64,000 nucleotides of DNA from Typhlomys cinereus (taxonomy: Eukaryota; Chordata; Mammalia; Rodentia; Platacanthomyidae): the NCBI GenBank assembly GCA_023101885.1, contig JALPQD010000411.1, positions 310,001-374,000 of the forward strand. Direction: 5' to 3'. A program made the position numbers and the translations under genes. The notes under the pieces are model-generated. The model was not told the origin of the DNA, did no database searches, and was given only the letters and a program-made list of their open reading frames with translations. Shown here piece after piece: positions 24,405 through 36,810 of this stretch; the stretch's first letter is position 1; the number at the start of each line of letters is the position of its first letter.

Positions 24405-24840
24405 GCCAGTTATGAGAAATTTGAAATTTGCAGGGAAATAGATGGACCTGAAAAGTATCATATTAAACAAGACAACTCAGACTCAGAAAGGAAAACCCAA
24501 CATGTCTCTTTTCTATGTGGATACTAACTTATAATAATTACATGTATGCATATAGGTACAGGCTATGAAAAGAAAAGAGGGATCATGAGAGGGAAAAATA
24601 GATGTTGAGGAAAGTGGACAAAGGCAACAGGACAAATGAAACATGAAAGTGGAAATAAGGTTAATGGATTACAGAGGAAATTAGAGGGTATTGGGGTGGT
24701 GAGAGTGATGGGGAAGTAGAGGACCACAGATGTCAATCAAAACAAGTGTTTAAAACTGTGACAATGAAACCTAATATTATATATGTTAATTTTTAAATTT
24801 AAAAAATACCAAGAAAAAATAGACCTATTGCTTTTATCCT
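24405..24840 (+). repeat. Old L1 3' fragment
   Basis: GGGAAATAGATGGACCTGAAAAG…AAACAAGACAACTCAGACTC corresponds to the FAGKWM…LSEVSQTQ end of ORF2 in the intact L1. A purine-rich 3' UTR (to about 24725) and AT-rich end follow. Frames are broken. Confidence 0.65.
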
Positions 24841-25315
24841 AAAAGAATGGTACATATATGTGACGTGATATATAATGTGTTAATTACCTTGATTTAGCCA
24901 TTCTATGATGTGTATACGTTTCAAAAAATTATATTGTACACCATGAATGCAAAGCACGCGTAAATATAATTTTGATCAGAACTTAAAAAAGTTAAAAATA
25001 GTAGTGACAAAAACCCACCCTACAGAGAATGAATAAATAAAGCATATGAGCAGTGAACCTGCTCTCTGCAGCTGCTTCTCTGTGCCTGCCACAGCTCCTG
25101 CCAAGCCAAACTTGTTAGAGTCCCTGAAATATTTCACATGCAGCAAGCTCACAATCTCTAAATGTTTTGTATCTAGTCAGAATTTCTTAAATGTTTCATG
25201 CCAATAGTTAGTATTTCAAAAATGTTTCAGAGCAGCATTAATTCTCTTGCTTGAAATGCCTTCCCTGTTCATCCTTTGCCACCAGAGATGACCATGGTAA
25301 GGCTTGCTGGAGAAT
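24841..25315. other. Unannotated stretch
   Basis: AT-rich; nothing recognised. Confidence 0.4.
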
Positions 25316-25324
25316 ATGATACTT

Positions 25325-25598
25325 GGGGACTGGAAAGATGGCTCAGGGGTTAAAGTCCTTCCCTCACAACAAAGACATCTCAGTTTGGATCCCAGATCCC
25401 ATTCCGTACTTCTTCCCTAGGAAACCCCAGAGCAAAGCAATAAGGAAGTAGAGCAATCCAAGATGATTCCCGAAGCCACACTTGTGTCTCCACAGGCACA
25501 CACAGCGCCCTCTTCTACACACACCCATGCACATTCACACCTATGTATGCAAGTAAATAAATAAAAAATAAAAAGCCAAAAAAGAAAAAGAAAAAGAA
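25325..25598 (+). mobile_element. Older member of the B2-like SINE family
   Basis: GGGGACTGGAAAGATGGCTC head, AGTTTGGATCCCAGATCCC in place of the B-box region, body with GAAACCCCAGAGCAAAGCAA, and an AAGTAAATAAATAAA tail. ATGATACTT at 25317 and ACGATACTT at 25600 look like a decayed target-site duplication. Confidence 0.8.
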
Positions 25599-25608
25599 CA
25601 CGATACTT

Positions 25609-27518
25609 AAACACTATGTAGAGATTCTCATTCCCCCTGGGTAGTTTCCTGCCCTTTTCTCAAACAACAGTGAATCTGCCAGCTACATGTTCTGACCCCA
25701 GATTATAAACTGTATCTTGACATTGTTGAAAGGATATCCTGGTGATGCCTTATTTAACTTTGTTTCTCCTGCTACTTGTAAATGTTCCCTTATAAAGTCA
25801 TCCTCCCTACATAGCAGACCAAGAAAGTCAGACTCTTCTTTTGCATTCTGACATCTGCTTATGAAGGAAACTTACCCCAGAGGCACAGTCTTCTCATTAT
25901 TATTAGACTAATGATTCCTAACTGGGTCACGCTCTCTCATAGGCTGAACAAGACATAGATGCTGGTGGGTCCAGCCCCTGATTCTGTAAGTCTAAAAACA
26001 AAAATGGCTGTCAAAGCACGGTTTCCATACCAAATAGCATTAGCAAACGTTTTTGAGTTCCACCTGGATCCTACAACATTCGAAACTGGGTGAAACCCAG
26101 AGACATTTGGTTCAGTAGGTTCCCTGTGTATACAGAGGTTGGAGAACTACTGTAGCAAAAGAGGTCTTCTAAGGCAGGAACAATGTCAAACGCAGGTCTT
26201 CTGTCATTATATTACACAGCGCTATGGTATGGTGAAGACTGGATTTTGTTTCAGTGTGCTTTAGGTTACTATCAACTTATTTTATTTCATGAAGTGTCAA
26301 AATGCAAGATGCCTCCCCAGCTTTTGTGCATCACTCTTGTCCCTGACTGCTACCATTTTTCATACATAAGATCTTCCTTATCATTAGAATTGATTGAATG
26401 TATTTAACCAGTACATCTATTTTACATGTGTAATTGACAGAGATGAATCTGATAAGATTACCATCTCGTTCTTCCTTGAGATAGGCTGATCAATAGAGTA
26501 AGCAGAGGACTTGAATGATGAAATAGACTCTCATTGAACAGGCAGGATAATGATCTTAATATTGACAATGCAGTCAGTCTCTTGCATCCTAGAATAAATA
26601 TACTCATTCTCACTCCTTTTGGGGAATAAAAATGTTGTAGAAAGAAGCTCAGAGCACAGCTGTTAGAAGTTTGAAAGCTCAGGCCCAAATGGACTTCCCT
26701 TTTACGTTTAATAACCAATCTCACATTAACTGATGATACACCATGGTTCCTGATAACATATTTCAGGATCAAGAGTCAGATTACAGTCCTGTTATGTGAG
26801 GCACATGTCTCCACAACAATTTTACAAAGGCCATTGGAAAATGATTTCGAAGGTGGAACCCTTTATCTACAACCTAAGATGCAGATAATAGTGCCACACA
26901 TAGAATGGAGTAGTCCAAGGAAATTCATATTTAAACTCATCCTCCCATCCACTTAAATAATTTGTTGGTAACTTTTCAATGGGGTTGTCCAGTTGAACTT
27001 GCTGACTCAGTTACCCAGGGACTTAATGAGAGAAGCTGCAGCAGGCAAGAAGTATAATACAGTGATTCACCTTTAGACTTTTTGTGAGTTCATGTCTAAG
27101 ATCTCCTTCCTTTTTCTGTGCAGAATTGCCTCCTTGATCCCTCTGCTTCCACTATACCTAAATATTGGCTTTTTTTAAGCAGCAACACTCACATCTATGA
27201 CAACACTGAGGTGTTTTTAGCTGTCGAACAAATGTACATCCTAGACCACTGAGTAGATTGTGGATATTTTTTTCATCAGCATATCTATGGATAACTTCAT
27301 GATTTCTCACCAATATCTAGTCATTTTTCCTTTTCCAGGTATATCAGAAGCTTCACTTGTAACAAAAATTATCCCTTTAATAATTTGGAAAAAGAAGACA
27401 GCTTTGAACCACTGAAGATGTGAGTAAAAGAGCCTGGTATCAATTCTAATATATATATATTACAATTTTCTGATCTTTCTTCCCCTACCCCTGTGGTCAG
27501 GTGGACACATCTCTAAAG
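25609..27518. other. Unannotated stretch
   Basis: No gene or classifiable repeat. Frames up to 104 codons (26458-26772, reverse strand) show no motif. A perfect (TA)n of about 10 bp lies near 27450. Confidence 0.45.
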
Positions 27519-27523
27519 AATCC

Positions 27524-27973
27524 AGACCTGTGGCACTATGAATTCAAGGGAGACCCTGCCCGGGCTCCCGAATGCAGAAGGTCTGGCTACACACAAGCCT
27601 GAACAAGGAATCATACAGGCAGAGGATGGACAACCAATGAGAGGAAGGATGAACAAGCAATGGGAAGCAGCCATCTAACCTGGACACCTAGTAAACAGCT
27701 AAATGATTGGTGGCTGCTCTCCCTCTCCCCTGAGCAGAAGAGGGGTGGCCACACCTGATTGGACCCCCAACCCTATATAAGGCCAAACACTTACTGAGTA
27801 AAGTTGAGTCTGCAGCCAACTCATCGTCTGCGTGCTGCTTCTAGCCTGACTCCCGGGTCTGGGTGGTGACCGCATGGTCGGCTTGCCCATTTGCCTCCTA
27901 CCCACTAGGCCCGGCTGTTTCCCCCCCCCCCCCCCCGCTGGCCCTGTGGGGGATTCGGCAACACAGCCCCACA
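27524..27973 (+). mobile_element. Solo LTR of an endogenous retrovirus
   Basis: About 450 bp with U3-R-U5 layout. CCAATGAG and GATTGG (CCAAT-type) motifs precede a TATATAA box (27774-27780). An R-like segment with GAGTAAAGTTGAGTCTGCAG follows, then a GC-rich U5 with a run of 16 C (27921-27936), ending AGCCCCACA. The pentamer AATCC flanks it at 27519-27523 and 27974-27978. The left edge lacks a canonical TG at that exact point, and TGTGGCAC begins five bases in, so the true left end may be 27529. No internal retroviral genes are present. The compact promoter suggests a class I or II ERV rather than MaLR. Confidence 0.7.
27774..27780 (+). promoter_or_regulatory. TATA box of the solo LTR
   Basis: TATATAA within CCCTATATAAGGCC, about 50 bp downstream of an inverted CCAAT element (GATTGG at about 27758). 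Seen directly; activity is not implied. Confidence 0.6.
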
Positions 27974-27978
27974 AATCC

Positions 27979-28809
27979 TAAGGAGCTTGCACCATTGTAT
28001 CACCTGTGGAGTACAGCTGTCAGGAAGAGATACTAGGAACGGAGTTGAACTGCTCTTAACAAAACATATTCTGGTCGCATTAGAATTCTTAAAGTTGGGT
28101 GGAATTTATTATACAATAATAAATGTATGACCCATTTGACTGACAATGTCTCCAAACAACTGAATTTACCAGCTTTAAGCATGTTATCCATTCTAGCAGT
28201 GTCATTTCTACCAATCACACCAAAAGGCAAATTTCAGTCACTGTCACCCTTTCTGCTCTTTACCCCATAGGCTTTCCGTGTTTTCTTGCATTCTATCATG
28301 TATATCTTGGAAAGGTCCCAGTTTTCATATGATTCTACATCTGGTAAAGAATAACTAAATCTGATTTTCTGCCTATAGGCAAGAGAACTTCCACTCATCC
28401 TGAGCAATTAGGAATCTTGTATTCCTTAGGATCTGTGGAATGACAGATGCTTTTGCCTGACACAAAACCCCTCTGCCTAGTTTTCAAGAGGTTCAGCCAT
28501 GCCTTTCACTCTCCTGCTCTGACACTTTCTGGATACATGCTCACATGCATTCCTGATACTCAGTTATGCCCTTCTAGTTGGCCGCACAGATATTTTTCTA
28601 CCCATCTGCATCTCTCCAGCTTTCAAACTGAAATCCAAATTCTACATTTTCCATGAAGACTTGTCTCAGCTTCTCCAAAGTACCCCACATCTCTGTCTTT
28701 GGAGCTCTTTGCACATGGAAGCACTCCCTTTACCGTCACTGTCTGATATATCTCCAATTATCGTGTTTCACTTGCACTGGCTCCTCTAAGAGAGCAGCCA
28801 AGAGTCATC
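27979..28809. other. Unannotated stretch
   Basis: Nothing recognisable as a gene or repeat. Confidence 0.4.
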
Positions 28810-28814
28810 CTGCT

Positions 28815-29337
28815 TGTATCAATGAGGGTTCTCTAGAGAGCAGAACAGATAGAATATGAGTTGTCTAACAACTAGCAGCCTGTAGGTACTTATCTCAAGA
28901 GCCGTATAGCCCAGCAGTCTCCATCTGTGGCTGAAGGCTGAAGAATTCCTGTAAATTCTCCCAGCAATGCAGTCTGATGCTAAGGCCAGAGGATTCCTGG
29001 ACAGTCCCCAAACCTCAGCTACTTTGGAGGGTGTGAGAGGCTGGAACTCCAACATCAGTGAAGAATGGCAACAGAACAAGAGTAAAGAATGGAATCATGA
29101 CAGTAATGAGGAACAGCAGCAAGAAGCAAGGACAAGAAAATGGTCTTCCCTCTTGCACCCCCTTTATCTCGTCTGCTACTGGAAGGTACCACCCACTATG
29201 GACTGAGTCTTTCATATCAATTATACAACCTCCTGCAGGCTAGCTCAAGGGCTTGCCTAACTACCAATTCTTCTCCATAGCTGTGCCCAAAGCTCTGCTT
29301 ACACCTGTCAGATTGATGCCTGTATCTAACTAGCATA
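28815..29337 (-). mobile_element. ERVL-type solo LTR, reverse strand
   Basis: Starts TGTATCAATGAGGGTTCTCT, the reverse complement of the AGAGAACCCTGACTAATACA end of the LTR at 53986-54892, and ends TGCCTGTATCTAACTAGCATA. A 5-bp target-site duplication CTGCT lies at 28810-28814 and 29338-29342. Read on the minus strand, the 5' TG is mutated to TA. Small plus-strand open frames inside it are incidental. Confidence 0.75.
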
Positions 29338-29424
29338 CTGCTTATAAATCCTTTACCATATTTAACCCAATACAAACACAAAGTAAGTGCTTCCTACTTA
29401 ACCTTTTTGAACCAGTTAATAGAA

Positions 29425-29690
29425 TCAATTGAAGATAAGTTTCTTGTGGCTGGTGGCATGGCATTAATAAGGCACCAAAGGCAAACCTGGAAGTCCACAT
29501 AGTGGAAGAAGAATACTGACTTCTGAAAGTTGTCCTCTGCCTTCCACGTGTACACCATGGCATGCATTTGCATTCTCTCACTCGCTCTGTTTCTCTGTCC
29601 CTTTCTCTCTCTCCCCCTCCCTCCCTCCCTCTCTCTTTCTCTTCTCCTTCTAACAACAAATAAATATAATACGTTTCTGCAATAACTATT
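29425..29690 (+). repeat. Old B2-type SINE
   Basis: AAGTTGTCCTCTGCCTTCCACGTG…CCATGGCATGCATTTGCATT is the recognisable B2 core (about 29527-29575). A CT-rich tail (29575-29652) and AACAAATAAATATAAT follow. Confidence 0.7.
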
Positions 29691-31249
29691 AACATATCAG
29701 TTTCTTTGGTGGAAGCATCCTGGAAAAATACACCATCTTCCTGGGAATGTGACTGAAAACTTGGTTATTTTTTTTCATTCTTTTCTTTTAAGTAACATGG
29801 AGGAAATTTCTTTACTATCTTCTCAGTTTTGCTGGGAATCAAAAGAAAAAATTAAAAATCAAAATCAGAGAGAAAATTTATGTTTTATAAAAAGAATTTG
29901 GAGCTCAAATGGTGGTTCTTCAAAAACCATTGAGCTGTCATCTCCGTGGAGGGCCCGCAGTCTACAATATTTCCAAGTATTTGCTTTTGGAAATGAGTTC
30001 AGCACTATTCTAATTACAAGTTGTCAGACAAACCTTAGGAGCATTGTCAGATCAGTTGCATAGATTAAAGAGCTGCAGTTGAAGACTCTGTGAGCTGGTG
30101 TGTCACATGGTGGCTTGCTTTGCGCTATTTGCAAGTGCTGCTTCTCCAAAGTTCGTTGAATATAATTGGTATTTTTCTGTGCTCAAAAATTTTCTTCTTC
30201 TTAGTTACATCTCCTAACGATGCTTGGTAACTATTACAGCTTTCATTTGTTTATTTCAGATGCTTTTCAATAAAGATTTCTCAGTAATTAAATTCCACTG
30301 ACCTAGTTTTTATTTTCCTGCTCTGCAATCTATTTTATCTCTTAGGTTCATCATAAGTAATTACATAGGTCCATGATAAAATAGCAAAAGACGAGGGTAG
30401 GAAAATCAAAGGGTTGAAATAATTTACATACTAGATCATTAGGCACAGGATATCTAAGGGGTAGTTGTGGAATGATTGCAAGCAGGACTCTGTAAATGCA
30501 ATTACTGTGACACCAGAACTCCATGTCCTGCTCGTTAGAACATACTAATCCTTTGTAGGAACTAGCTGCAGTGCTTTCCATTTGATGGCTTTCTTTAAAA
30601 TCTGTTCACTAATGAGATTCAGAGCACCATCACTACTTACTCTAAAGCTCTTGAAACTTTTAGTTGTGGTGCTAAAGAAACGTGTTACTTCCTTCTTAAA
30701 AATACAGACCCAAATCCATCACTTAGTGGAAGTATTATTGGCACCCAATTCCTTCACAAGCTGGAAATGTCAAAAAGTCATTATAAAATTAATTTATACA
30801 ACAAGTATTAATTTATTAAACAAGTAATTTATTCTCCAAGGACCGGGGTAGCTGTTGGGACAAATGAGTAAACATGCAGTCTCTTTGCCCACAGAGAATT
30901 CATGCAAAGCTGAGTTGCTCAACATGTTAACCAGGTGTCACCAATGATGGTTAGGTGTTTGAAATATGATTTATAAAACTGAGATGGGCTTAAACAAAAG
31001 TATAAAATAGATTTTGAAAATGACATAAAAAGATATAAAATATTGAGTATTTATCAGTAAAGTATATGTAGAATGTTTGAATATATCAAATCCATTGCTC
31101 AGTGAAAGTATTCTCGAGTACCCAATTCCTTAAAATGTTAAAGTATAATTTTAAAATTAATTTAATCTAGGATTTCTGTCTTTAATGCTGCTCTTAAAAG
31201 AGTTGAAATCATAACAAGTGTCTTATATTTGTGCCTCACATTATGTTTA
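29691..31249. other. Unannotated stretch with a diverged local duplication
   Basis: No gene seen. Sequences at about 30709-30800 and 31085-31165 share CAAATCCATYRCTYAGTG, ACCCAATTCCTT and TAAAATTAATTTA blocks in order, so they are diverged copies about 370 bp apart. Confidence 0.45.
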
Positions 31250-31525
31250 TCTCTCTCTATTTTTCTCTCTCTCTTTCTTTTTTTCTTCCTTCCTTTCTTC
31301 CTTTCTCCTTTCCTTTATATTCAGGGTATCATGTATACCAGGCTGACAGCAAACTTGTTATTTAACCAAAGATACCATTAAATGTCTTACTCTTCAGCTT
31401 CACATCATAGGTGTTATGATTACAGATGGGCAATGTCATGCCTGGTTTGTGTGGTTATAGGAATTGAACCTTGAACTTTGTGTGTATAGTATACCATTTA
31501 AATCACATCTCCAACCCCTCACTAT
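31250..31525 (-). repeat. B4-type composite SINE, reverse strand, with pyrimidine tail
   Basis: After a CT-rich run (31250-31316) it reads CAGGGTATCATGTATACCAGGCTGAC (reverse B1 part), then GGTGTTATGATTACAGATGGGCAA. It continues with the reverse ID part GAATTGAACCTTGAACTTTG…CATCTCCAACCCC. B1 fused to ID is the definition of B4. Confidence 0.75.
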
Positions 31526-31595
31526 ACATTTCTATAGGACAACACCTCTCTAAATTCTCTAGCAACAGAAGTCACTAAAATGTTACAACAAGAAT

Positions 31596-31978
31596 TGCCT
31601 TAGTTTCACATTCCTATGATAAATCTATAATGAAAACAAGTTGTGGAAGCAAATATTCATGTTCAGTCTCAGATTATAGTTCATTATAGCAGGAGAATTA
31701 TACCAGCATCAGAAACCAAAGGAAATGGCCATACTATATTCACAGTTGAGAGAGGGAATACCTTCTAGATTCCCTGTCTGCCAAAGTCAGCCAGTCCTTT
31801 CTTTGTCTAATCCATGTGCCTGGGGAATGGTTCCATCCACTATGCGGTGAGTTGTACCTTAGTAATTCATCTCCTACAATCTTGCTCAGAAGCATGCCTT
31901 AACTAAATAATTCTTCATAGCTATGGATAAAGGCTCAGTTCTCAGTTATTAACTCAATTATTAAACAATCTGCCACAG
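31596..31978 (-). mobile_element. Old ERVL/MaLR-type LTR, reverse strand
   Basis: Paralogue of 17115-17480: TGCCTTAGTTTCACATTCCT at the left, GGAGAATTATACCAGCATC in the middle, GCTTAACTAAATAATTCTTCATAG near the right, ending AATCTGCCACA. TG…CA termini are kept. A 5-bp duplication is not clear. Confidence 0.55.
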
Positions 31979-32787
31979 TAATTACATGTGCTGGAGTTAC
32001 CAAAATGATTAGTTCATAGATATTCACTTATAAATTAAAATGTCAGAAATTTGAATATGTAGAAACAGGATCTTTTGGAGTTACATATCAAAGTCTTTCT
32101 AGTGATCAGATTTTTATCCACAGGATCCAGGTTGAATGATGACTTTGATTAACTCTTTAAATTCTTCTTTTAGTATTCTGCAATACAACACATAACATAC
32201 AATTTAGCAATTAGGATGTTCTATTTCAAATATTTTAATTAAATAACACTGAGTTGAACATTCTCATTTATCTTGGCATCCTTATTCTATTTCAGTAGTC
32301 CTCATATATCTGGACCACAAGATATTTCATAATGTCCCTCCCTGTAGATGCTGAGCCTCATAAAGCTTATTTTCAGTATTATTTCTATCATGAGATGATC
32401 AGCAGCTTCCTAGAGCTTTACATTTAGAGATTATCTGCCACCTAATGAAACATGACAGAAGGGAGGCATTCTAAGAGTTGCGCAGCAGGAATACAACCAG
32501 TTTCAAATCCATAAAAAAATTTAGAGAAAACTCCTGTGTGGAAGACTTTCTCTTCATTCTGAGATCTAACATGCTTTTGCTTGATACATTACAAGATGAT
32601 CAGCTGATTCCAAAATATGGCTTATGTCCCTGGCTAATAGTGTATCACCTTGTAGTTTGCCAAGTGAAGAAAAGATCAATCACTGCCATTAGTCCATATC
32701 TCAGAAATTCAAAGTCACAGAAGTTTACATCATGCTTTTTCCTTTCTCCTAAGCTTACATTCTGCCACTTTCATGAAAGAACATGAT

Positions 32788-32820
<33 letters not shown>

Positions 32821-33099
32821 CAAACAATACTCTGAGAATGGTCCTAAAAAGCAGTGATCAATGAAAACCATATCAGTGGCATGACTTTAAGAGACTTTAA
32901 GATAGTTGATGGAGGTCCTCAGATTTTAGTACCAAGGGACTTATGAGTAATTTTGTTCTTTTTAATGAACTAGTAAGGGAAGAGTTAGTTTGTGACAAAA
33001 ATGCAATCTAATAACCAGGGCTGAAGATGTGACTGCAATCCTACAGAGGATTTTGAATGATGCCTATAAACTTTGATTGCTTGTATCAGGAAATAAGAA
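31979..33099. other. Unannotated stretch with a 29-A run
   Basis: AT-rich. A run of 29 A at 32792-32820 could mark a retrotransposed tail, and a 102-codon frame (32478-32786) ends right before it. I found no target-site duplication and no known protein similarity, so I do not call a retropseudogene. Confidence 0.4.
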
Positions 33100-33180
33100 A
33101 TAATGGATGTGGAGTGGTTGTCTAGCATGAGCAAGTCCCTGTCGATACCTAGCACCACACAATAATAGCTAAACTGACAG
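33100..33180 (+). repeat. ID-like SINE fragment
   Basis: GTGGTTGTCTAGCATGAGCAAG…CCTAGCACCACACAATAA matches the plan of an ID element (anticodon-arm region, degraded B box, CAGCACCAC-type end). Confidence 0.6.
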
Positions 33181-33790
33181 AATCTATTGGTTATTTTGTG
33201 TTGAATAAGGCTTCAATCTATTATTAAACAAATTAATAGTATATAATTAGGATTTTCATGTTGACTCAGTACTTCAATAATATTAAAGTGAGCACAGAAT
33301 ATTAAAATATGAAATTTGCTTTTATTAGAATTAAAAACTAAGATAAATGACAAGTCAAGAGTGAAATAATAAGTTGGTATTTTCTATAGTAGTGTTTTCA
33401 GAGTTGAGGGCAGAGAACACAATTTCAGAAGTAGTCCCATATAATTCTAATGTCTTTTTCTCCAAAACTTTTATGCAAATTCAGAATCTGATGTGTAAAA
33501 GCACTTCTGCTTCTTTTAATATGATGACTGAATTCTCCTAGATGATCTTCAGTAAGACAGCATCTGAAAGCTGGGCAAACCATAATAAATCCAGAACTAA
33601 AGGGCTACTTGGCATGCGACAAATAACTATCTTCATGAGTCAGGGCTGAATAAGAGGGCCTAGGTTGTGAGGCATAGAGTGTACAGTAAGTGCCAGAGAA
33701 GAACCCACAAGAGTAGTGGGCATCCCTGAGTGGGCATTTGTTACAGCAAAGTGAGGTGCCAGAGAACTGGATTCTTGAAATATAATGTTA
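33181..33790. other. Unannotated stretch
   Basis: AT-rich, nothing recognised. Confidence 0.4.
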
Positions 33791-33795
33791 CAGAG

Positions 33796-34112
33796 TGTCA
33801 TGGTTTGAAATGTGTCCCCTACAGTCTCTTGGGTTTGGAAAGGTCGTGGCACCGTGAGAGGTGGAGCCTTGCTGGAGGTAAGCAGTCACAAAGGTGGGCC
33901 TTAAGGTGGATTAGTCCTACCCTACCTGCAGCTCTCAGCCTCCAAGACGTCTGCAGTGACATAGCCTCCAGCTGGCCAGTCAGCCATGCCGCCTCCGCTT
34001 TGGAAGACTGTATCTCCCCCTCTGGAACTGTAAGCTAAATAAATCTCTTTCTCCTTTAAGTTGTTTGACTTTGGGTGCTTTCTCACAGCAATCGTTAAGA
34101 GTAATCATTACA
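33796..34112 (+). mobile_element. MaLR-type solo LTR
   Basis: Starts TGTCATGGTTTGAAATGTGT and ends GTAATCATTACA. Its 3' part reads GGAACTGTAAGCTAAATAAATCTCTTTC, the polyadenylation-signal region of this LTR class. A perfect 5-bp target-site duplication CAGAG lies at 33791-33795 and 34113-34117. At 317 bp it is within the usual range. Open frames across it on both strands are incidental. Confidence 0.88.
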
Positions 34113-34117
34113 CAGAG

Positions 34118-36094
34118 CCTGAAACACCTGGCAGTTGTGGGCTTCATGATCTCCAGACATGTCATCCGAAGTCTAAATGTTCCACTGGAACAAGCAGAGA
34201 ACCACAATGAAGGTAAAGCTGTCTGGACTCATGCACTGTCTACACACTGTGTGATCAGCAGTGTTATAACCCATAGTGATCAGCATTCTACAAACCTAAA
34301 ACCACCAATCAGACTTCCTGAGATGTCCTATGACACAAGTACTGTCTAAATAGGTTTGGAAACACTGTCCTTCTAAAGCATCTGGATCTGAAGTTACTGG
34401 ATTTTTATATTATATTCTTTCCTTGTTAATATTTTATACTTTATATCACATCTTCAATTTTATCTTTGGATGGAAAGATTCTACAAGATAGTTCCATAAG
34501 ATAAGTTTCTGTAGTGGAATAAATTTGAGAAATAATAAATATTTGATTTATTACTCGGCGATTCATTGCTTACTATAAAATCTTAAGAAGCGTTACACTA
34601 GAGAAACGTTGTTTAAACATTTCCCAAAGATGTTTGGTTATGATTCCAAATTATTACATAATACCTGAGAAGCACTTTGGAACCACTTTAAGAAACTAGG
34701 CTGCTGAATTCATTAAGCCAATAAACTCATAGTTAGATTAACAAAGGACAAGAAATAATGAAGAAGGGCTGGTTTTACTAGAGAGAGGAAGGCCACTTCC
34801 TCCATTGGCTTTACAATTCCTATAGCCCAGATGCCAACCAAAGGCAGATATCTCTGAAAGGACTTCAGGGCTGTAGCACAAAGTAGTGAATAAACACCAA
34901 AGTACAGAAACAAAATCACAGACCCTTTCAAGATTGAATTTTTTATTATTATTTCACTTTCTCTTTCATTGTTTTGTTCCTGAAGTTCTCTTCCCTGAGA
35001 CCAGAAGAAAACAACATTGAACCTTCCCTATGCTGTGAGCAAAAGTGGAGTACATAGAATGCCAACCACAGAGCATCTATCTCTGTTCCTTATGAATCAA
35101 CACTATGACAAAATGCTAATACATACTGGCTGATTCTACCTTATAAGCTTGAACGTGGGTGTGGGGGAAGGGCGGAATCTGACCATTTCCCTGTGAAATC
35201 ATATTTTCTCCACTTTTGCGAAGTGTTAACCAAGCATGGACAAGGCTGTAGGAAGAAGAATGACAGTATTTAAGCCATAAAATCAATGCATCAAGTAAAG
35301 AGTACAGAGGAAGAAAAGAGATAATGGGAAGATTCTGTTGTCTAAGTTTTCCTGTCTTAGATGAATTCCTTCAGGTACCAGGAAGAACAGGTTCATCAAT
35401 AGATTTCATTTTCTTAGAGGAAGAAAATATGTCTTCCATTCTGGGTTAATCGTGGAACAAATGACTGTTTTGCCAGTCCTTGCATGGGTAGAAAATGCTG
35501 TCAAATAACATAGCACTTCTGAAGGATCAAGAATTCAAAGCCATCTTCATTTACATAGTGAGCTGAGTTCAAGGTGGGTCCAAACTATGATAAACTCTAT
35601 CCCCACTTACCATAAGGAACAATTATTTCTCAATTATTTGATGGTTCTTCTAAGCAGTATCAAATCTTGAATCTTGTACTTTCAAGTACTTCACTTAGTG
35701 AAGATACAAGAGACATTGTCTAAAACCTAACAGAATTATGAACTATGCATTATGTATGTATATATTGTCATGGAGGTATAAATGAACTTGTCTAAGGAAG
35801 AAAACAGGATTAATATAAAAGAGGAATGGTAAAAGGAGATCAAAAGGCATGGGAGGAAATACATTCAATGGACAAACTGTTCTTGCATAAAAATTCAGAA
35901 AAAGAAGCAAACAAACAAAACAATACTAACTTCAAAGAAATTGATTGGTTCCTTGTGTTTTCATATAAATTAAGAAACATGATCTATGATACCAATATAA
36001 ATACTTGTTCTATAGTGAAGAGAAAATAAAAACATATTTTAAAATGTAATGTAGAAGTCTTAAAAGGAATTAAAGATAAAATGTAAAAAAAAAA
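34118..36094. other. Unannotated stretch
   Basis: No gene or clear repeat. Some short segments may be ancient repeats, but nothing is diagnosable by eye. Confidence 0.45.
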
Positions 36095-36385
36095 ACCGCA
36101 AGTGTGAGAACACAGTTCTAATCCTCAGAATGCACATAAAGCTTCAGGGACCTTGTTGATGCTGGCATTTCCATCCCTCAGAAAACAGGGACAGAGAATC
36201 CCTAGAGCAAGTTGGTCAACTAGCCTAACCAATCAGTGAATTCTGTACTACCTCAATAGAATAAAGTAGAGAACTATCAATCAAGACAGTGGATAGAATT
36301 ATGGGCTTAGACACACAGATATGCACTTCACACAAACATGCAAACACATGTATAAACACACAGAAAATTATAAAAAAGAAAAACA
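36095..36385 (+). repeat. Old B3-type SINE
   Basis: Degraded tRNA-like head, then GATGCTGGCATTTCCATCCC, AGAATCCCTAGAGCAAGTTGG and a tail with ACACACAGATATGCAC…ACAAACATGCAAACACATG. Confidence 0.6.
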
Positions 36386-36429
36386 TCTGCTCTGACACTA
36401 TGGAAGTGTACCAGAGCCGGAGCAAATAG

Positions 36430-36794
36430 AGGGAATTATAGAAAAAATCCTAAGCTTGTGGGATGTAACCCCATAGGAACCTCATATGCTAATAATATGT
36501 CAAAAAAAAGTATTTTAAAGAAAGAAACAATAATGGGCAGCCCCTATGCAGAGAAACACAGGGTGAGGAAAACAGGGCAAAACAAAACAAAACAAAAAAG
36601 CCCAGAGCTAATCCACTAGTACCAAGTAACAATTAGAGATATACCAGAATAATAGGAATGTGCACTTCCTAATGAAATGTTGTTCAGAGAGTTCTCAAAG
36701 ACCTCTAAAAAATATAGGTTTTTGCCATTGATCTTGGTTGCTCTCCAGAAAAATTGTCTGAAGATGCAACACAAATGGATGACAGAACATGGGT
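36430..36794 (+). repeat. Older interspersed repeat, left part (split by L1)
   Basis: This aligns, diverged, with 56310-56680: GTAACCCCATAGGAACCTC, AATATGTCAAAAAAAAGTAT, GAGGAAAACAGGGCAAAACA and GATGCAACACAAATGGATGACAGAACA blocks appear in the same order. The repeat resumes at 43233 after the L1, so the L1 landed inside it. It is probably an older L1 3' UTR because the resumed part ends in one. Confidence 0.7.
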
Positions 36795-36810
36795 AAAATA
36801 CATCAAATGG
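36795..36810 (+). repeat. Target-site duplication, 5' copy, of the full-length L1
   Basis: AAAATACATCAAATGG, repeated exactly at 43217-43232 after the A-tail. Confidence 0.92.

Noticed and set aside
32478..32820. 102-codon frame followed by 29 A as a processed pseudogene
   Set aside because: No recognisable protein and no target-site duplication found around the A run; the run could be a simple repeat.
33730..34349. Overlapping ~100-codon frames around 33.7-34.3 kb as a gene
   Set aside because: Most of the span is a MaLR-type LTR with a perfect CAGAG duplication; frames on both strands cross its boundaries.
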